Source: Stromatinia cepivora
Lineage: Eukaryota > Ascomycota > Leotiomycetes > Helotiales > Sclerotiniaceae
Reading direction: 5' to 3'
Assembly: GCA_014898415.1 (NCBI GenBank)
Contig: RCTD01000023.1
Coordinates: 124,001 to 188,000, forward strand
DNA length: 64,000 bases
Below, piece after piece: positions 34,769 to 46,570 of this stretch; the first letter of the stretch is position 1; every line of letters starts with the position of its first letter. Made by a program: the position numbers and the translations under genes. The notes beneath the pieces were generated by a model. The model had not been told where the DNA came from. It searched no databases and saw only the letters and a program-made list of their open reading frames with translations.

Positions 34769-36651
34769 TTTGGGTAGACGTTTTGATGAGGGGGGGTGAA
34801 AGAGGATGAAGTATCTGAATTTCTGAAATGGTTTAAAAGTTTGAAATGATCTGAATATCTAATATGGTTTGAATGTTTATAATGGGCGAAGGGTAGAGGT
34901 CGGTTTGAATGTACAAATGAGGAATGATTGTTGGAGGGGAGAGGGTTTATCAGCTCTTTTATATGTGAATGGAGGGGAAAGATAATCTAGTAGTTAGTAG
35001 TGGAGAAAATTCAAAGGCCGAACCATGACGGCAGAGTGCGGGACCGTCAGTTCAAATAAAAATCGGCCAATGGTATTGCTAGAATAATCCTACTAAGGCT
35101 CTATGGCCATGAATTGGCCATGAATCCATCTAACCATATCTAACCATAATAAGGTTAGCACAGCCCTAGAAGCTTACTCACCGGCTTTGCTTTGCCACAA
35201 ATTAGATAATATTGTCGTACTTTCAAGGCGGTCAGAGAACTTTAGCTCAGTGGCTCGCTGCACTAAAACAATGAATTACCGCATAAACTTGATAAATATA
35301 AACCAAAAGTGGATAATAAAACTTTGTAAAAGAATTCACTTTGCTGATTCTTCCAATCATATACACTGCTCGGCTCCCCCAACTCTATATGAATCGGGTT
35401 AGACCCATATCCAGTTTGTCGAGTTTATACGGTATCAATCAATGGTAACGTACGGTGACCAGATGGGCCAAATGCAAGAAAGGGACAATTCAGAATATTT
35501 CAATCTATTAACAAAACTTTGAGATGATGAAACTTTCCATCGCAAATTCACAACAAACTTGAGCAAATTTCGAAATCTATACCTCGGTCCATTTCACACC
35601 AAAGGTCGTATATCGTGTTCTTGTCGGAAAGGTTTCTACCTGTGATCCTCGAGCGTCTGAACTTTAGCTATAAAACTTTCTTAGTGAAGGTCAGACTGGC
35701 GATGATATATGGGATGAAGCTTTTTGTGTAGTTGGGCTGGTATGGAATATGAAAGGAGATCGTTTGCTAAGAGTAATGAGTATGCCGATGTTTGAAGTTT
35801 GAAGAGAGCGGTTGTCCCGTATAAGGTTATGTATCGTCCTACTGAGCCGGAAGTAGTTTGTTATGTCAATGACATGAAACATATGGGTTTTGACAAATTT
35901 TGAAATGGGGAGTTGACATGGTGGAGGAGGACAGTGGTCTCATTTCAATTCTAGGTGATTGAAGAACATGAGCTCCTGATTTTCCCGTACGATTAATATC
36001 ATAATCATGGGATTTGGTAGTATGAGGTCGCACACAATAAGGATGTTCATTACACAATGCATGAACATTGAAAAGGCTCGATATGAGATGGCACTTGCCA
36101 ATTACTTCCGAAAAGTATGTCAAATCTCAACAATTATGATATTTCAATGTAGTTGCGAAATTAAAATAACCAATTGAGTGCTCTTTCTATTTCGAGCAAC
36201 CGTACTGTGCGATTATACCTACTTCCCATTCCTCTTTGCCGTTTTCTTTCTGGCCATTTACATCTCATCACAGCATATATCTAATTCATTCATTATAAGC
36301 TTGTCATATTTACCACTCGCTCACAAATTATATTTGTTATCGTTGCTTTTAAAACAGGCAGGGCTCACTTGTTCATTGCGAATTCATGGCTTGCTAACGG
36401 GTTGTTGTTGGCAGAAATTAGGAACAGTTTATGTTCATGTGCCTCAACAACTCCGTTGCACCAGAAGTTAGAACAAATCGGATATTTTAGCATTAACTTT
36501 GTCCAAGGTCGTCCTCAAACACTTTTTCCACATTTATTTATTGTCCTAACACCAAGGCCATCGCACTCTCCGATCGTTTCTCGAAATTCCGCGGCTGGTT
36601 CTCAAAACACCACAAGAGAAACCTGGACCTAAAAGGCTAGGGCCGCGTGCC
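34769..36651. other. intergenic, divergent promoters
   Basis: Lies between the starts of LTN1 and the 408-residue gene. No gene motif seen on either strand. Confidence 0.5.
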
Positions 36652-37878
36652 ATGGAGGCTACTAATGATACCTCCAATGATGAGGGCAATATAGCATCGG
36701 GGAATATCAACACCGGTACGGCTAGGAAAGACAGTGCGGGTAACTCCATAAACAGCAAGAAAAGCACCATATCATTCAACCCCCGAACCAAGGTGAAAGG
36801 AAATGGTTCCGAAAATGATCTTCCAATCAACTCCCCTGTCAGGAGAACAAGGGCCGGGGAAAGAGGTTGCATTGCCATGGAAAAATGCCACATGTGTTCC
36901 AAAACCACATTCCAGATCGAGTCTCCGACCGAGGATTGTGATAGAAGACTGAAAACATGCCTTAAATTCATAACAAAGCGTGCTAATGGCAAGCATGTGG
37001 ACGACGACGATCGTGTGAACGGTCGTAGATATAAATGGCTCACAAAGATTCGCTCGTGCGACCGCTTTCGGCAATTTTTACTTAAGAATTTCACCATAAA
37101 ATATTTATTCGAGGTTCGGATCACAGAGGTTGACGATGAAAATGGGCAAACAAAATGGACGTCAGAATTCTGGGAACCCAGAAATTGGGACCCAGCGAAG
37201 GATAATGCGGATTCTGGGTTGCGTAACAAGACGTTTTGGATGTTCTATGGGCCTTTCGAAACCCTTATGGGACATTTCTTATGTCCAATGGAAGGACGCA
37301 AGAAATGCAACGGTGAATGTCGTATTCCGGAGAATTTAAAACACTTCAGACTTGTTGAGAATGTCCAGACGATGGTTATTTCCATGAAATGCAAGTGTGC
37401 AAGGAAAAACCCACTGCCTCAGAGGTGGCATGTACGTTTGTATCAACTTAGTCGAGACGGGTCAACGCAGGACGACGAACAGGATGCTTTTCTAGAAAAC
37501 TATCAAGCGCTGCGAGAAAATCTGATGGAGGAAAAGACAAGTCCAAATGGGGAGAAGATTCCGACGATTGAGGAAGAAACCGAAGGAGTCATTCAGAGCC
37601 ATGAAGGAGGACCGGAAAATGATAATTCTCTTATAGGCAATAATATCCCATCAAACAATACGGAAGCAAACGTTCCAACGATTCAGGAAAATACAATGGA
37701 ATTGAATAATGGCAATCCTCAATCTCTCAAAGACGAGAACATTTCAGCAACCGATTTTGCAACTGGTGGAGACAGTGATTCAGAAGATATCGATGGAATC
37801 AGTCCATGGCAAAGCGCCTTCCCTCAGAGAAGAGGAGAAAATTCCAGTGACAGAACTTGGAACTCGCCGAAAGAATGA
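36652..37878 (+). CDS. unrecognised protein with cysteine pairs, 408 aa
   Basis: A single exon with a good start context (GTGCCATGG). I do not recognise the family. The N-terminal 75 residues are polar and likely disordered. A central part of about 200 residues looks folded: CHMCSKTTFQIE (C-x2-C), a KWLTKIRSCDRFRQFLL helix, FWEPRNWDPAKD, FWMFYGPFETLMGHFLCP, then KKCNGECRIP and MKCKCARKNPLPQRWHVRLY. The paired cysteines could bind zinc. The C-terminal third is acidic and asparagine-rich. No signal peptide or membrane segment. Codon use looks like that of its neighbours, so it is probably a real lineage-restricted gene. Confidence 0.7.
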   Translation: MEATNDTSNDEGNIASGNINTGTARKDSAGNSINSKKSTISFNPRTKVKGNGSENDLPINSPVRRTRAGERGCIAMEKCHMCSKTTFQIESPTEDCDRRLKTCLKFITKRANGKHVDDDDRVNGRRYKWLTKIRSCDRFRQFLLKNFTIKYLFEVRITEVDDENGQTKWTSEFWEPRNWDPAKDNADSGLRNKTFWMFYGPFETLMGHFLCPMEGRKKCNGECRIPENLKHFRLVENVQTMVISMKCKCARKNPLPQRWHVRLYQLSRDGSTQDDEQDAFLENYQALRENLMEEKTSPNGEKIPTIEEETEGVIQSHEGGPENDNSLIGNNIPSNNTEANVPTIQENTMELNNGNPQSLKDENISATDFATGGDSDSEDIDGISPWQSAFPQRRGENSSDRTWNSPKE

Positions 37879-40321
37879 TGAGATGGCATAAAGTGGAATT
37901 GAACAATAGCGAGTTTGAATGTATTTAACCGTAGCCAAAACACAGCCCAACATTTTTCATGATTTTTATGTTTTCCTTTTTGAGATTCCGCTGCTTACGG
38001 TAATGTTTGCATACTAGCTGATTTAGTCAGTATGGGTATATGATGCAGTGATTACGAGATGGTCGTGATTGAAGTTTATGGGGGTGTTGGTGATGGTAAT
38101 GGATTAAGGTTAACAGGAAATACGGGATAGTTTCACAAGATTATGGAGGTGAGTAGTTGGCAGAGATCTAGCATCTGAAAAATTGTATTCCATTTCTCAT
38201 TATATAGTCATGTTTTGCTGAAGATTATTTATGTTAATATTCCTTTCCTAGAATAGTAAATGGTTTAATACTTGGAAGTTAATGTGAGGATCCTTGAGAA
38301 CGGGAAGTTTTGTTGCATGATTTGAACTCAAAATAGAGCAGCTTCCTGGGTATTTCATACAATATGTACCTATGTAATCATCAATGCCAAAATCGAAGGA
38401 AAGAGAAGTTTCTTCTTCCTTTCTCTATGTAGATAGATACATAAACTTCCAACAAAAACCAAGTGTCATATGAAAAAGTTCCTTCCTTGTACCTTCCCTG
38501 TTTGTTGGCTGCTATATTTGGGCATGTAATGAGTGAAATGAGATGTATACTGGAATGAAATTCTAAGCCTTTTAACCTGGAGGATCTCTCGATTTTTGGA
38601 TCTGAATTGGGATATTGAGAAGTGTTATTGTTATCATAAGGTCTATCTAGTACACTATCATCAACTAATTCATCAGCCTTCCTGAAATCCGGTAGTGCAA
38701 CTACCAAAATCAGAAAGTGATCTTCTCATAGGGAAATCCCCACAAGCTTCGACGACAACCCTTAGTTTCCCTTTCTACATGTAATCACCAGTGGCAGAAT
38801 TATCCTCCATAAAGCACCCCATTTTCTTGAACCCCTCGGGCTTTCGGACTTCACATAAGCCGAAGTTCATTCGTCATTCAAATAGAGTCCCATTCACTGC
38901 TATATCTCTGATCCGATCACTGGGTGAATATGTTGTTATGGTTCCTTTGTGGAGCTTAAGCGGTGAAGTCATTGAGGATCTATTGAGGAGTTACTGGGAT
39001 GGTTTCAACTTATCTCTGTTCCTGATATTGGCAAGTTGTTTGAGTGGAACTATGGGATCATGGGAAAAAAGTTTTAGTAGCACTCTTCAAGAAATCTGTG
39101 GGTTTATCTGATAGTCATGATCTTTTGGTACATTTCAAGAAGGGTAATATGGTGAAAGGACTTCAGACTGATGGCAGATAATTAGAAGGAATCATGGGGA
39201 ACTTCTAGGGAATGGAGATATACTACATAGCAGATACAGTACATAGCAGATACAGTACATACATTTTCGGTTCTTCCTACTCTTTTCCCTATGGTGTTCT
39301 GCTTTTGCTTCACTTTCATCCCCTCTGTTCCTTCCACCCTCTAGATAGGGTAAAGATAACTGATAACTGGCTCATAACTGGCTCGCGTTCCCGGTGTTCA
39401 ATATTGAATTAGGAGCGGCAGGAAGTAATTTTAATTCAAGCATCAACAAGAATATAACCGGGACTCCAGGAGTAAACCTTCCAAACAATGAGGTATTAAC
39501 AAACACTGACACCCAATGAAGAAGGCACGAGGGATTGAGGGGTAATGTTTCGATTTATCATCTGAGAATAGAAAAGTCAAATTTGGAAGGCACGTTCGAC
39601 AAAAGTAAGGATGAGATACCTGAATACCTATCAAAAGTTATCCATCGGGTAACAAGTTTTCTATTGGGATCCGGCCACCTTTTATATTCACTTAGTTACA
39701 GCCCGGATAGTTCTTTGGCGACTTTTACCTCTCCTATCATTGATCACTGATCTTGAATTGCACCAATGAGAATAGACACCGGATCTTTGCACATTTTTGG
39801 AGGCTCTTTCCATTCTGCTGGATCTTGCATATTTTGAGCTCCCCGGAGCAAGAATTGGATGGTTTTTTTCTCACCCTCTGAGTACTCGAAAACTAGCTAG
39901 TCTCTTTCTTTATGTTTATGACTTTGTTTTTCAACTCCACAAGAAATAACATCTCTTTTAAAGCTCTTAGAGTTCCTGAAGATACTTATCTCAAGGAACA
40001 AGATAAAGCATTCTCCATGACACACTTCAGATCTCATCTGAGGATTCATACCTCGGGTGTCGAAATCAAGGCAGAGAGCGGCAAAATCCGAATCTTTGGA
40101 ATCTTGAAACAGGCTCAAATTTGAAACTGGTGATATATGGTAGATTCACTGTCACTGTCGGAGGCAGTGCAATACCCTTGATAAAGGTAACTATTAAGCG
40201 ATCGCCCACATTATCCCACCTCCTTCAGAGGACCTTCGCTTCCTTTCCTTTCTCCTTACAACCACAATCATTAAACCACAATCGTTAACAACAATAGAAC
40301 AACTACCCACAATCAAGCACA
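37879..40321. other. long intergenic region
   Basis: About 2.4 kb with no convincing gene. A short direct repeat, CATAGCAGATACAGTA, occurs around 39227-39260. The last 130 bases before 40322 are C/A-rich leader sequence (CCACAATCATTAAACCACAATC). Confidence 0.5.
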
Positions 40322-41776
40322 ATGGTATCTGAGGCCTCCAAAGCTATCAATTCCTTGTCAAAGAGCAAGACAGGATTTGCTGACCATGAAGACATTTATC
40401 CTATCATTCATTCTACACCTATCACCCCCCTTCAAGAGACTCTCCTTAATTCTCCTTTTGATTTCAAATTCGGAGATATCGATGGATACCAAGGCGACTC
40501 AGAAGAAACACTTGATCCGGAGCTCATTCAAACCAACATGGTTCATCCGATGGATGTCCCAAATTTCAACTGTCCCTTCCCTATGGAAGTTGATCCTGTA
40601 CTGGTACTCGATTCAAACTTCCCAAAGTCTGGTTCACATTCAATCACTTCGGCCAATCACCATGACCCAATTACCGAGCTTCCTGAACATCTCTCTGTTA
40701 CAAAGGATCCCAGTCATTTTTTCATCGACAATGGCGAAGTCCCTTCATCTGCCCAACTCACAAACCCGGATGGTTCTACAAGCTTCCGCAAGCCACATAA
40801 AAATACTACTTTTGTCGATCCCATGCACGCGCAAGCGCATCTCAAGCATGTCGCTGTGTTTTGTTGCCAAATTCCAGTTTGTGTGAAGGAGCCCAAGTCT
40901 GATTTCAAGTACGCAATCCGACAATTCATTTTACATTATTCTCGACCAACAATTGCCGAGCCATTGTATGGTGGTCGCACAGCAAATGTTCTCCCACAGT
41001 CAGAAAATCCAGACTTTCGCATTCCCATGCTTCTCCTTTCAGGAGCCAGAGTTTATCGAGCTGAAAAGTTGGGAGATGATCCGGTCGTACGAATTTTTGT
41101 TGGTGATATTATCAACCGCAAGAAGAAATACTGGGAGGTTTTACCGGGAGGAGCAGTTGAGCAATTGGGATGGATTGATGAGCTCCGAGATAACGTGGCT
41201 GGTGCGGAAAGAACCAGTACCTGGAAGTGCAACACTCATGGACATGTTTGGAATGTCAGTGTCTTGGATCATATCTTTGATGATGGTACTGGCAACTCTG
41301 GTACACCTGCTATGAGCACCACGGATTATGACAGTGGCTACGCAAGTTCTTCTGGTCAGGTGGGAGCTTCGTCAAGAAAGAGAAGATCAACATATGGCGA
41401 CAATAATACGGCTCTCAACATGCATCCCAACGCACCCAGCAGCTTTGCTGTCAGTCACGACCATGATCAGGAAATCCCCATTCGTACCCGCAATCACGGT
41501 CAGGGAGTTGCTGTTCGTAATCACAAGCGCGGTACCAAGAACTTGAGCGGCAACCACGATTCCCTGGGACAGATTGAGGAGCAGGAATTTGAGGACTTTG
41601 AGGTTACTGGTGATGTTACTGAACTTCTCACAGATAGCGTCTTTACCAGTGGTGGCGACTTTATGCAAGCTCATGGCTCCATGTGGGATGATGAGCTTCT
41701 GGATGAGGTCAACATGTTTAATTCCGATGATCTCAGCTCTGAGCACACCGTCGAATACGACTTCTACGCTATTTGA
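40322..41776 (+). CDS. unrecognised protein, 484 aa
   Basis: A single-exon gene with start context CACAATGG. The family is not recognised. The N-terminal 170 residues are polar and probably disordered. A middle part (about residues 180-320) looks folded: HAQAHLKHVAVFCCQIPVC, FKYAIRQFILHYSRPTIAEP, FRIPMLLLSGARVYRAEKL, VVRIFVGDIINRKKKYWEV and STWKCNTHGHVWNVSVLDH. The C-terminal part has a serine-rich stretch, a basic SSRKRRS motif that could serve as nuclear signal, and an acidic end (SMWDDELLDEVNMFNSDDLS). The disordered flanks, basic patch and acidic tail would suit a nuclear regulator, but that is inference. Confidence 0.7.
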   Translation: MVSEASKAINSLSKSKTGFADHEDIYPIIHSTPITPLQETLLNSPFDFKFGDIDGYQGDSEETLDPELIQTNMVHPMDVPNFNCPFPMEVDPVLVLDSNFPKSGSHSITSANHHDPITELPEHLSVTKDPSHFFIDNGEVPSSAQLTNPDGSTSFRKPHKNTTFVDPMHAQAHLKHVAVFCCQIPVCVKEPKSDFKYAIRQFILHYSRPTIAEPLYGGRTANVLPQSENPDFRIPMLLLSGARVYRAEKLGDDPVVRIFVGDIINRKKKYWEVLPGGAVEQLGWIDELRDNVAGAERTSTWKCNTHGHVWNVSVLDHIFDDGTGNSGTPAMSTTDYDSGYASSSGQVGASSRKRRSTYGDNNTALNMHPNAPSSFAVSHDHDQEIPIRTRNHGQGVAVRNHKRGTKNLSGNHDSLGQIEEQEFEDFEVTGDVTELLTDSVFTSGGDFMQAHGSMWDDELLDEVNMFNSDDLSSEHTVEYDFYAI

Positions 41777-43444
41777 GCTGAAACGACATTAATACGAGAC
41801 GGATACGATAATATGATACGATAAACAAATTATGGCTGGCCATTACTGTAACTGACATAGACACGAATTGATATCATCAGACGTTTAATTTCACACTTTG
41901 GATTATTTGGGGATACGGTTACCGGGATGCAATTATGCAGGAATGAAATTTATGGAGATATGTCTTTGATGAGTTAATGGATAATGGTTAATGGATAATG
42001 GGGATTGGGCAATGGGCAACATCTTTTCAGTTAAGACTTTCTACTGAGTAGCGGTGCTTTTGCATTGAAGCATGGCATTGAAGCATGGCATTGAGACATT
42101 GATGAAACGATATGGAGTGTATCTTAAGAGCTGGGCTGGTCCTAGAATGAAAGCAATGATATTCTAGAATCTAGATGCAAGTCTTTCGTGCGTGCATGTG
42201 AGCTTTTGTGATTCTGACAAGATATCTGGTGACCATATGCATTAGAACTTCAATTTATAAGATTGTGGAAGGGCGATTAATGATATCACCGCCTTGGAAT
42301 GAGCGTGGATCAACTTCTAGAATCGAGACTTCGTCTCGGTGGATGCTTTGATGGACTTTGCTAAGATAAGAGTCTGAGTGAGTGAGACATAGTAGGTAGT
42401 AAAAGCTCGAGGCTGTTGATATCACCAGCTCCATACAATAGAACTAGAATCATGTGCGTATCTTGGTTTTTTGGGCTTCTTGGGTAAGACATTATGTTGA
42501 AAGTTGAAAGTTGAAAGAAAAGTTAAAAAGTTAAGAGGTAAGAGGTAAGAGGTAAGAGGTAAGAGGTAAGAGGTAAGAGGTAAGAGGTAAGAGGTAAAAG
42601 TATCAGAAGATTAGAATGTCACAACTATATCTTGATTCCATATATAGGGCAGGAGTGGATGGTTATTGGTTGAAAGTTATAGTATATGGGGAGATCCTGG
42701 ATTTTAGCCCGGTGGCTGGGTTCTTTTTATATGATGGGTGGGATGGGATGGGATGGGATGGGATGGGGATGGGATTGAGAGTAATTGGATTTGGAAATGC
42801 TTTTTGGTTTATGCTTTATTTGATTTTTTGGTGCGGATTGAGGGATTGAGGGATCGGGGTTGAGTGGTTGATTTGAGGGCTGGATTTGGGTTGGGATGCT
42901 GGGAGGTAGCTAGCTCTGGAGACTTTTTAATTGTAAGTCTTAAGATCTCAAGTAGATGTCAAGGATAATATGAGGTCCCGACGTCTGTAGAATTTGGTAT
43001 GTAATTTTTTTCGCACATCGTATGCACAGTATCTCGATATGAAGAACCCGATGACCAGTAGCCACGCCACAAAACCGTGGCGGAGATTTTTAATTCTAGC
43101 CCCGTTGGTTTACTATCCCTTGCGTCGGAGCTGGCAGGCTGAGAAATTGCTGCTGTGCACATTCCTCAAATAAGCTTTCAGAATCCAGGCTCATCTGACC
43201 CGAAAAAGAAACCCTCTCGGTATTCTCCTTCCACATTCTTGAACAAACGGCTCTGCATCGGTTGTGAAGAAAAAGTGTTCAACAAGACTTTTTTGAGGAA
43301 TGTGTGGAGGTTTCTGGATCAAGATAGGTAGGTAGGTTCTTCTATATATATAGGTATTTCCTCGCATCATTTTGAGGAAAAGCACATCATTGAGATCAAA
43401 TCCTTTTCAACAGCCTCAAACTTCAAGAAGATTTAAAAAAAAAA
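41777..43444. other. intergenic with minisatellites
   Basis: No gene. It includes tandem GCATTGAAGCATG (about 42065-42095), an AAGAGGT array (42533-42597) and a GGGAT run (about 42737-42772). The last 120 bases form the leader of the secreted protein gene. Confidence 0.55.
42533..42597. repeat. (AAGAGGT)9 tandem repeat
   Basis: Nine nearly perfect 7-bp units, purine-rich on the plus strand apart from one T per unit. Confidence 0.95.
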
Positions 43445-43839
43445 ATGCATTTCATCACACAAACCATCATCGCTGCAGCTTTCCTCGCAGGCGCCGTCTT
43501 CTCGGTCCCAAGTCCTCAGATTCCGCCGAATGGTAGTGGTGGTGGTGATCAGGGAACTGTTAGTATTTTTCTGGTTTTCTCTTCAAATCTCTTCATACAG
43601 ACAATATTCCCGTCGGAATATATGAGCTCGAGTAAAAACTAACGAGCATATAGTGCTATTGGAAATGCTGCGAGTTTGATGATCAGACTTTTGGTACCCT
43701 TTGCAAGGACAACGCGGCACCATATCCACATGGCGTCGATTGTAGTATCGATATGGAATACCCGGCCAATATGACTTGTTGCCATCAAACCGATTGTCTT
43801 GACCAAAGTGTTATGCGCAAGCCGATTACGGTTGTGTAA
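43445..43839 (+). CDS. small secreted 8-cysteine protein, hydrophobin-like cysteine order
   Basis: Two exons, 43445-43558 and 43654-43839, give 99 residues. The intron of 95 bp has donor GTTAGT and a clear branch AACTAAC before CATATAG. The N-terminus is a signal peptide (MHFITQTIIAAAFLAGAVFS) followed by a P/G/S linker. Exon 2 carries all eight cysteines in the order C-x3-CC-x10-C-x12-C-x11-CC-x4-C. This is the C/CC/C/C/CC/C order of hydrophobins, but the first gap (3) and the last gap (4) are shorter than usual and the chain is not very hydrophobic. It could be a divergent hydrophobin-like protein or an unrelated apoplastic protein or effector candidate. Confidence 0.8.
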
Positions 43840-44280
43840 GGGGTTTTGGGTTTATGGCAGCGGAAACTTGGGATCGGAGATGGACTTGGGGTTGGGGGGG
43901 GGGGGGGGGTTTCGTTTCTGAGGATGAAATTTGCTATGGATTGTCGTCTGAATTGAAATAATGGGAGATTAGGTGGATAAATTCGTTTTGAGCATGCGGA
44001 TTAGTATTTCTTGCTTTGGTAAGGAAATGAGCGACGGTATTTGGCTTTGTGAGAGTTGGGATTAAATCAAATTGTTTTGGGTAGTCAGCTTGGCAATAGA
44101 AAATCACTTGTGGAGGTATTAGTCTGGAACTATGAGGTGTGCCAGTAAAACCACGGACCTGTTCAGCGTGCAATATGAAATGTGAAATTGTAAATGATAC
44201 TAAACAGTGGCAAGAAGCAAGAAGCAAGAAATCATCACTTGACCTGGTTCAGAAGTTATCTCTGAATGAGTATATGGAAG
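43840..44280. other. intergenic with G16 run
   Basis: Lies between convergent genes. It contains an uninterrupted run of 16 G at 43894-43909. Nothing else seen. Confidence 0.55.
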
Positions 44281-45665
44281 CTAATCCCTTGACTCCAGTT
44301 TTTCAACGAAGAACGAATGTTTTAATGCCTAAAAAATAAGGATTAGCGAACAGCCTTTGGCTTTACGGAACCGATCTTCATGGGTAAGCTACCTGATCCG
44401 CAGTCAACCTCTTGCCACTTTCATAAATAATCAGACTCGCAACTAAATCCCTTCCACCCTCCTCAGCATCTGGAAGTAACTCTTCCCATGATTTGGTCGG
44501 GAAAATGTTCCACCATTGGAACGGATTGGTTTTCCACTTCATTGCCTCCGGCCATGTCTCCTCGGTTGGCGTCCCAAGAGTCTTGAACATACTTAAAATC
44601 AGTCCCAATTGATTCCCATCTTCATCGCCGCGTCGACTTTCCAAGAGTGGGATGGGAGGCGAGCGAAGGCATTCGGCGAGAAGAACACCAGTGGACCAGA
44701 GATCAAGAGAAGTAGTGTAAGATGTATTAGAGAAAAGAGTCTCAGGACCGCGGTAGCACGTAGTACCAACCTCAAGACATTTTTGATCAACAGGCTCAGT
44801 AGATGAAGAGATGCTTGGATGCCATGCGGTGCCAAAATCGGTAATGACGATGGGATCCTTGCCATCGATATCATGAGGTAGGAGAATATTGGACGGTGAT
44901 ATGTCACGGTGAATTATCTGCTGTGTGTGAAGATATGCAAGTCCGGATAATAATTCTTTGAAGATCTTTTTAGTTGTGCGTGAATTGAGGCCATTACTAC
45001 TTCTTGAGAGTAGGTCTGATAAAGTATATGGCATATATGGCAACAGCAAGACCAATCTCGATTCTTGATCATAAATTGTCGTATGAAGTGAAATTATGGA
45101 AGGGTGTGAGAGCCTTTTCAGGATAGCAATTTCACGAGTGGGGGAATGTGGTTCCATGTTATGTGTTTCTGTAATCACTTTCAGTGCATAAGAACCCTCC
45201 TCAGTATCACACCTATAAACTTGAGAAACAGCACCACTAGAGATATGGTGACAGTTGTTATAAGCCCCTATGGTTAAACCGGGGCTTTTGGGTGCAGAAA
45301 GAGTTTCTGATGAAGAAGCTTCGGCATCTGGCTCAGTAGGATTGCATAAATCATCGTAGGCAGCCTACTTTGTTGTGTCAGTAAGATTCCGACAGTGAAA
45401 TGCATAGTAACTCAACAGACGGGTGAAAATCTCTTCTGTCTACGGTTCAAGAAGGAAACGATATGGAAGCAGAAAAGTATCATGGCAAAAGGGGAAGACA
45501 TGTTGCTCACGTGATAGATGACATCGATATTTGAAACCATTAACTCACTCTAGATGACGAAGAATTATAAGCTTCTGATTCTATCTCGAATGCAGTTTTC
45601 TGTGTATTACCACTGAGGCCGCCAAGCGAGAGATGTTTCTTCCTATTTTTAGGATAATTAGCCAT
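44281..45665 (-). CDS. CMGC-type Ser/Thr protein kinase, Csk1-like (CDK-activating kinase type)
   Basis: Exons 45665-45549, 45364-44393 and 44328-44281 give 378 residues. All catalytic elements are present: GSYALKVITE (ATP lysine), SPTREIAILKRL (helix C glutamate), IIHRDISPSNILL (catalytic loop), ITDFGTAW (DFG) and VGTTCYRGPETLF (activation loop end), then SLDLWSTGVLLAECL. The last exon completes ALKHSFF, the usual kinase-domain end, behind a 64-bp intron with TTTTTTAG. The closest type is the fungal Csk1/CAK kinase group that activates cell-cycle CDKs; the exact paralogue is uncertain. The first intron (184 bp) is the least certain part of the model: a 25-codon open stretch inside it ends with a single TAG immediately before exon 2. 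Confidence 0.85.
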
Positions 45666-46570
45666 GGCAGTTCATGTGTTGAGTTGGAATAGTACCACTT
45701 TACAGCCTCAAGATACTATCATATCGTTCAGAAGCTTTCAACTCTTGCTTCCAGTCTGTTGTGGAGTCCATATTGTCAAACCAAGAGGATCCAAAGAATG
45801 ATAAACTGGGCAATTGCAAAGGCTGTGTTCACTCATGAATTGCGTATTCTCATAAGATTTTCCTCTCTCATCTGATGAGGGGCTATTTTATCCGAGGTGA
45901 TTGCAGGTATTGAATACGAGATGATCTCTGTCTTTGGTTATCTCTGTCTCTAGTTATCGGATAAAGCCCGGAGGTTTTTTATACAAAATATGAAGTTATG
46001 GATGAATTAGCTGAGAAAGATGAAAAGATGAAAAGATTCTTGAATCAACAAAGGACAATCAATATTTAAATGGTATATGGTCAAGACTGTTCTTGATCTC
46101 CCTACAAAATCTAATTAGGGTTGTTGCTTCATCAATGAAGTTCTTCTTCATTGAATCGTCACGTGCTCCACTCATTGCATTTCCTCTCATTTTGTTCTGC
46201 ATGATTTTCTAACAAGGATTACAAGCATTAGGTATGGAAGCAACCGAAAAAGCTCCGACCAATTAATTCCAGAAGAGCCGCTTTCGCTCCTTCGAGGTTG
46301 GGAATCGTGGAGAACATAGAACATCTAATTCCGAAAGCATGATATATTGATAATTAATACTCTTTCTCACTTAGTAATTCAAGACTATCTCAATATGCAA
46401 ATACATGTACAATAAAACTCAATCACTGTTTACAATAAAGTACTACTACTACCATTACCATAAGGTCCAAAGATCTTCTTCAATCAAATCATTGCTATAT
46501 GATTATGAACAATCATTAGTTACACAGATGATCAACTTATTGGGAAGTTAAGATTACAACAACCACAAAT
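45666..46570. other. divergent promoter region, kinase and SYP1
   Basis: About 0.9 kb between two outward-reading start codons. No gene. It must hold the promoters of both. Confidence 0.6.

Noticed and set aside
36546..37229. Long open frame of 227 codons on the minus strand
   Set aside because: It lies opposite the plus-strand 408-codon gene, whose start context, composition and cysteine pattern are better; the minus frame has no recognisable domain.
38381..39111. Open frames of about 106-108 codons in the 38-39 kb intergenic region
   Set aside because: No family motif, no splice support and overlapping frames on both strands; indistinguishable from chance.
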